NCBI GenBank assembly: GCA_964017155.1
Contig: OZ024857.1
Span: forward strand, 41,094,216 to 41,158,215
Source: Oasisia sp. SBJ-2009
Lineage: Eukaryota; Annelida; Polychaeta; Sabellida; Siboglinidae
Length of the DNA stretch: 64,000 bases
Direction: 5' to 3'
The notes beneath the pieces are model-generated. The model was not told the origin of the DNA and ran no database searches. It worked only from the letters and a program-made list of their open reading frames with translations. The translations under genes were made by a program, and so were the position numbers. Shown here piece after piece: positions 62,160-64,000 of this stretch (position 1 is its first letter; the number at the start of each line of letters is the position of its first letter).

Positions 62160-62735
62160 CACACACATATACACACACACATATACACACGCACGCACGC
62201 ACGCACGAACGAACGAACGCACGCATCGTAATGACAAGTACATGATTGTACTTATCCTAGTCTGTAGTTTTCTTTCTTTAAGTAGTCTTCTATTTCACGA
62301 TGTTTTAGTCTTCCGTGTGAAATACTTTTCCATAATATGACTGCGTCCTTCCCACAGTTTTTTTTATCTTTTGCCAAACAATTTAAGAATTTCCACTGGT
62401 AAACGTGGTATGTTTTGTTTTGACGGTTCCCCGATATGTTTTTTATTGCTTTTCTGTGAAAGTGGAACAAACTGCCAGCCAATTGGCAATTTAAAGGGTT
62501 TATCGGTATCAATATGTTTCAGGTTGTTATGGCGAAAATAAAATTGTGTTATGCCATGCCATACAATTGTGTTATACCATACAAAATCATTCAGGGTTGA
62601 CCAGCTCTTAGTATGGCAAGTCAAGACAGATACGCAGGTATAGTCCACGATATATTGTGGTAGATGCAATTCGATAGATTCACATCGTATCTAAGCTGAT
62701 TGGCTGATTGAACCAAACATTACCTTCCGTGTCAT
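61734..62735 (-). CDS. Secreted eight-cysteine small peptide
   Basis: Two coding exons on the minus strand: 62735-62724 (MTRK, donor GTAATG) and 62000-61734 (acceptor CTTTTTGCAG), phase 0, giving 92 aa. The upstream part of the second exon and the MTRK exon fit together as a textbook signal peptide: basic n-region, hydrophobic LFVVAVLTVLISAAI and a cleavage site near EVAS. The mature part has eight Cys spaced C-x3-C-x6-C-x3-C-x8-C-x4-C-x6-C-x3-C, two similar four-Cys modules, suggesting a disulfide-tied helical hairpin. The tail is acidic (EMEIE). A 5' non-coding exon ends at 63412. I do not recognise the family; a hormone-, defence- or venom-type role cannot be told apart from sequence. Alternative: a single exon from a non-ATG start at 62030, which is less likely. 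Confidence 0.7.
62055..62222. repeat. (CA)n/(CGCA)n microsatellite
   Basis: About 30 CA dinucleotides and CGCA/CGAA units in the intron of the small peptide gene, starting about 50 bases upstream (minus strand) of its last exon. Confidence 0.95.
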
Positions 62736-62778
62736 CTTGCAAGAGCCACGAGGATTTGCCTTGACGAGGGTGAAAATG
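62724..62778 (-). other. Exon 2 of the secreted-peptide gene (5' UTR plus MTRK)
   Basis: Minus strand: acceptor TTTCAG (62779-62784), 43 bases of leader, ATG at 62735-62733, four codons, then donor GTAATG (62723-62718). Confidence 0.6.
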
Positions 62779-63411
62779 CTGAAACCAAAACATATATATC
62801 AGTATCATGAAGAAAAAAATTATCACACGCATACGCACCGTTCATTCACTCATGCACACTCTCATCCATAAATGCACGCGCACACAAGCTCACACGCACA
62901 CACATTCATAAAAGCTCATACACAAGCACGCACACAACCACAAAGTTTACGTAGTACCCCTATTACACGTCCACCATTGATTATACACACGTTACTTCAT
63001 ATATGTGAACATTCTGTACAGTTTTTAACATTTGACAACGCATTACTACATTTATCGTTAACAACAACCATGTTTAATATATATTCTAATGTGCAGCTCT
63101 TTATAAATATTCATATGTTGTTCACTCCCGTGGACGAGACGACAGCCACGGATGTGTAAGTGTCAAAATGCTGTATTATTATTACCATTCGGTATTGGAC
63201 ATGGGATTATAGGCAAACTTCACGACTGTAATGGCCGTTATTTGCACTTAAACAAAACGTAAGGTCGGGTTGAATGGGCGTCAGATCCAGTAAATTGGGA
63301 TACACCGTTTAACTACATAGTGGAACGTATTCGTTTTTGGCAAAGCATGTCGTTTTAACACCACAAAACAAAGGGAACTAGCTCGAAACATCGCCCGTCC
63401 ACCCAACTCAC
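62779..63411 (-). other. First intron of the secreted-peptide gene
   Basis: Minus strand, GTGAGT at 63411-63406 to TTTCAG. It contains short CA/CGCA-rich sequence near 62820-62940. Confidence 0.5.
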
Positions 63412-63600
63412 CTGTCACGGCTGCGATGACGATGTAAGTCGATCACAGCACGTCCACTTCAGCGAGATACCACAGCACTTTTAACGGTGACACTTGACGC
63501 TGAGATAGTTGAAATAACACGCAGTCGTAAAGGGTTTCGAACACTCAGCAAACACCATCAGTGAGAACAAGACGCAGAGTTTCGCACGTAGTACAAACAT
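63412..63600 (-). other. Probable 5' non-coding exon of the secreted-peptide gene
   Basis: Minus-strand sequence reading into CCGTGACAG with a consensus donor GTGAGT at 63411. It has no ATG in the frame of the peptide. The upstream limit is nominal. Confidence 0.4.
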
Positions 63601-64000
63601 TTCAGAAGAATGTCTTACACAAGTGTAGCGAGGGGCGGAGAAAGACGCGCGTCACATTAGAAGTGGCCGTCTGGATTGGGATGAGACAAGCTAATGTCGC
63701 TTAACCGACTGTCGATCGGCTGCGGAACTACGCCGAGAAGACAGTCTGGTTACTTAGTCGGCTTTTGTTTGTTTATCCGCGTGATCTATCCAATGCTGCC
63801 ACCTCACGGACACTGGTTACTCCTGTCATAATTTATATTTTTTATAAACAACTGCAAACTTGTATTTCTATTTATTTTGTGTTAATATAAGTTTAATTTT
63901 TAATAGTTTTTATAATACAGCATTATTTGATAAAAAAGGTATCCTTATTTAATGTGTATGCTATCCGTGTGGGGCTAGACAATACTGCCACCTCACGGAT
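63601..64000. other. Right edge of window
   Basis: Probably promoter and upstream DNA of the minus-strand peptide gene. The motif CTGCCACCTCACGGA occurs twice (about 63796 and 63985); a variant is at about 8505. Confidence 0.4.

Overview
The window is genomic DNA of a multicellular animal, most likely a marine invertebrate and plausibly a lophotrochozoan such as a mollusc, annelid or brachiopod. Genes are split by GT-AG introns, three protein families are metazoan (Ikaros/Hunchback-type zinc fingers, a ZAP/PARP12-like CCCH-WWE protein, an arylsulfatase B-like enzyme), and introns are loaded with microsatellites, SINEs, Penelope-like and non-LTR retroelements, MITEs and a long minisatellite. 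Species cannot be fixed from the sequence alone.

Layout. (1) 927-3078 (+): last exon of a C2H2 zinc-finger regulator ending in an Ikaros-like finger pair. (2) 4470-8370: repeat island with degenerate repeats, a (GGGC)n/(GGAC)n block, a decayed Penelope-like element split by a 489-bp hAT MITE with a perfect 8-bp target duplication, and a 5'-truncated LINE reverse transcriptase. (3) 9230-13020 (+): a complete three-coding-exon gene (605 aa) with ZAP-S architecture: N-terminal domain, four CCCH fingers, a fifth CCCH finger and two WWE domains, with no PARP catalytic domain. A perfect GAAANNGAAA element (ISRE/IRF-like, minus strand) lies just upstream of its probable first exon. (4) 14.2-21.4 kb: intergenic, with two families of tRNA-derived SINEs and an inverted pair of older dispersed repeats. 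(5) 21816-31470 (+): a five-exon gene reconstructed by matching splice phases (about 1852 aa). It is Lys/Ser-rich with a compact Cys/His cluster and an acidic Ser/Thr/Asp/Val-rich C-terminal tail. I do not recognise the family. (6) 36243-59441 (+): a 14-exon arylsulfatase B-like gene (505 aa) with all expected sulfatase active-site residues. Its introns hold most of the repeats, including a 27-bp minisatellite of about 83 units and an exact 148-bp foldback. (7) 61734-63412 and beyond (-): a small gene for a secreted 92-aa peptide with eight cysteines.

The genes are independent single units, not an operon. Functionally they suggest transcriptional control (zinc-finger gene), antiviral RNA recognition (ZAP-like gene), a probable nuclear protein, lysosomal or secreted glycosaminoglycan desulfation, and a secreted disulfide-rich peptide. 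The long low-complexity reading frames over microsatellites and the minisatellite are not treated as genes. The strongest candidates for new biology are the stand-alone ZAP-S-like gene with its ISRE-like site, the unrecognised 1852-aa protein, the Cys-rich secreted peptide and the exact foldback.
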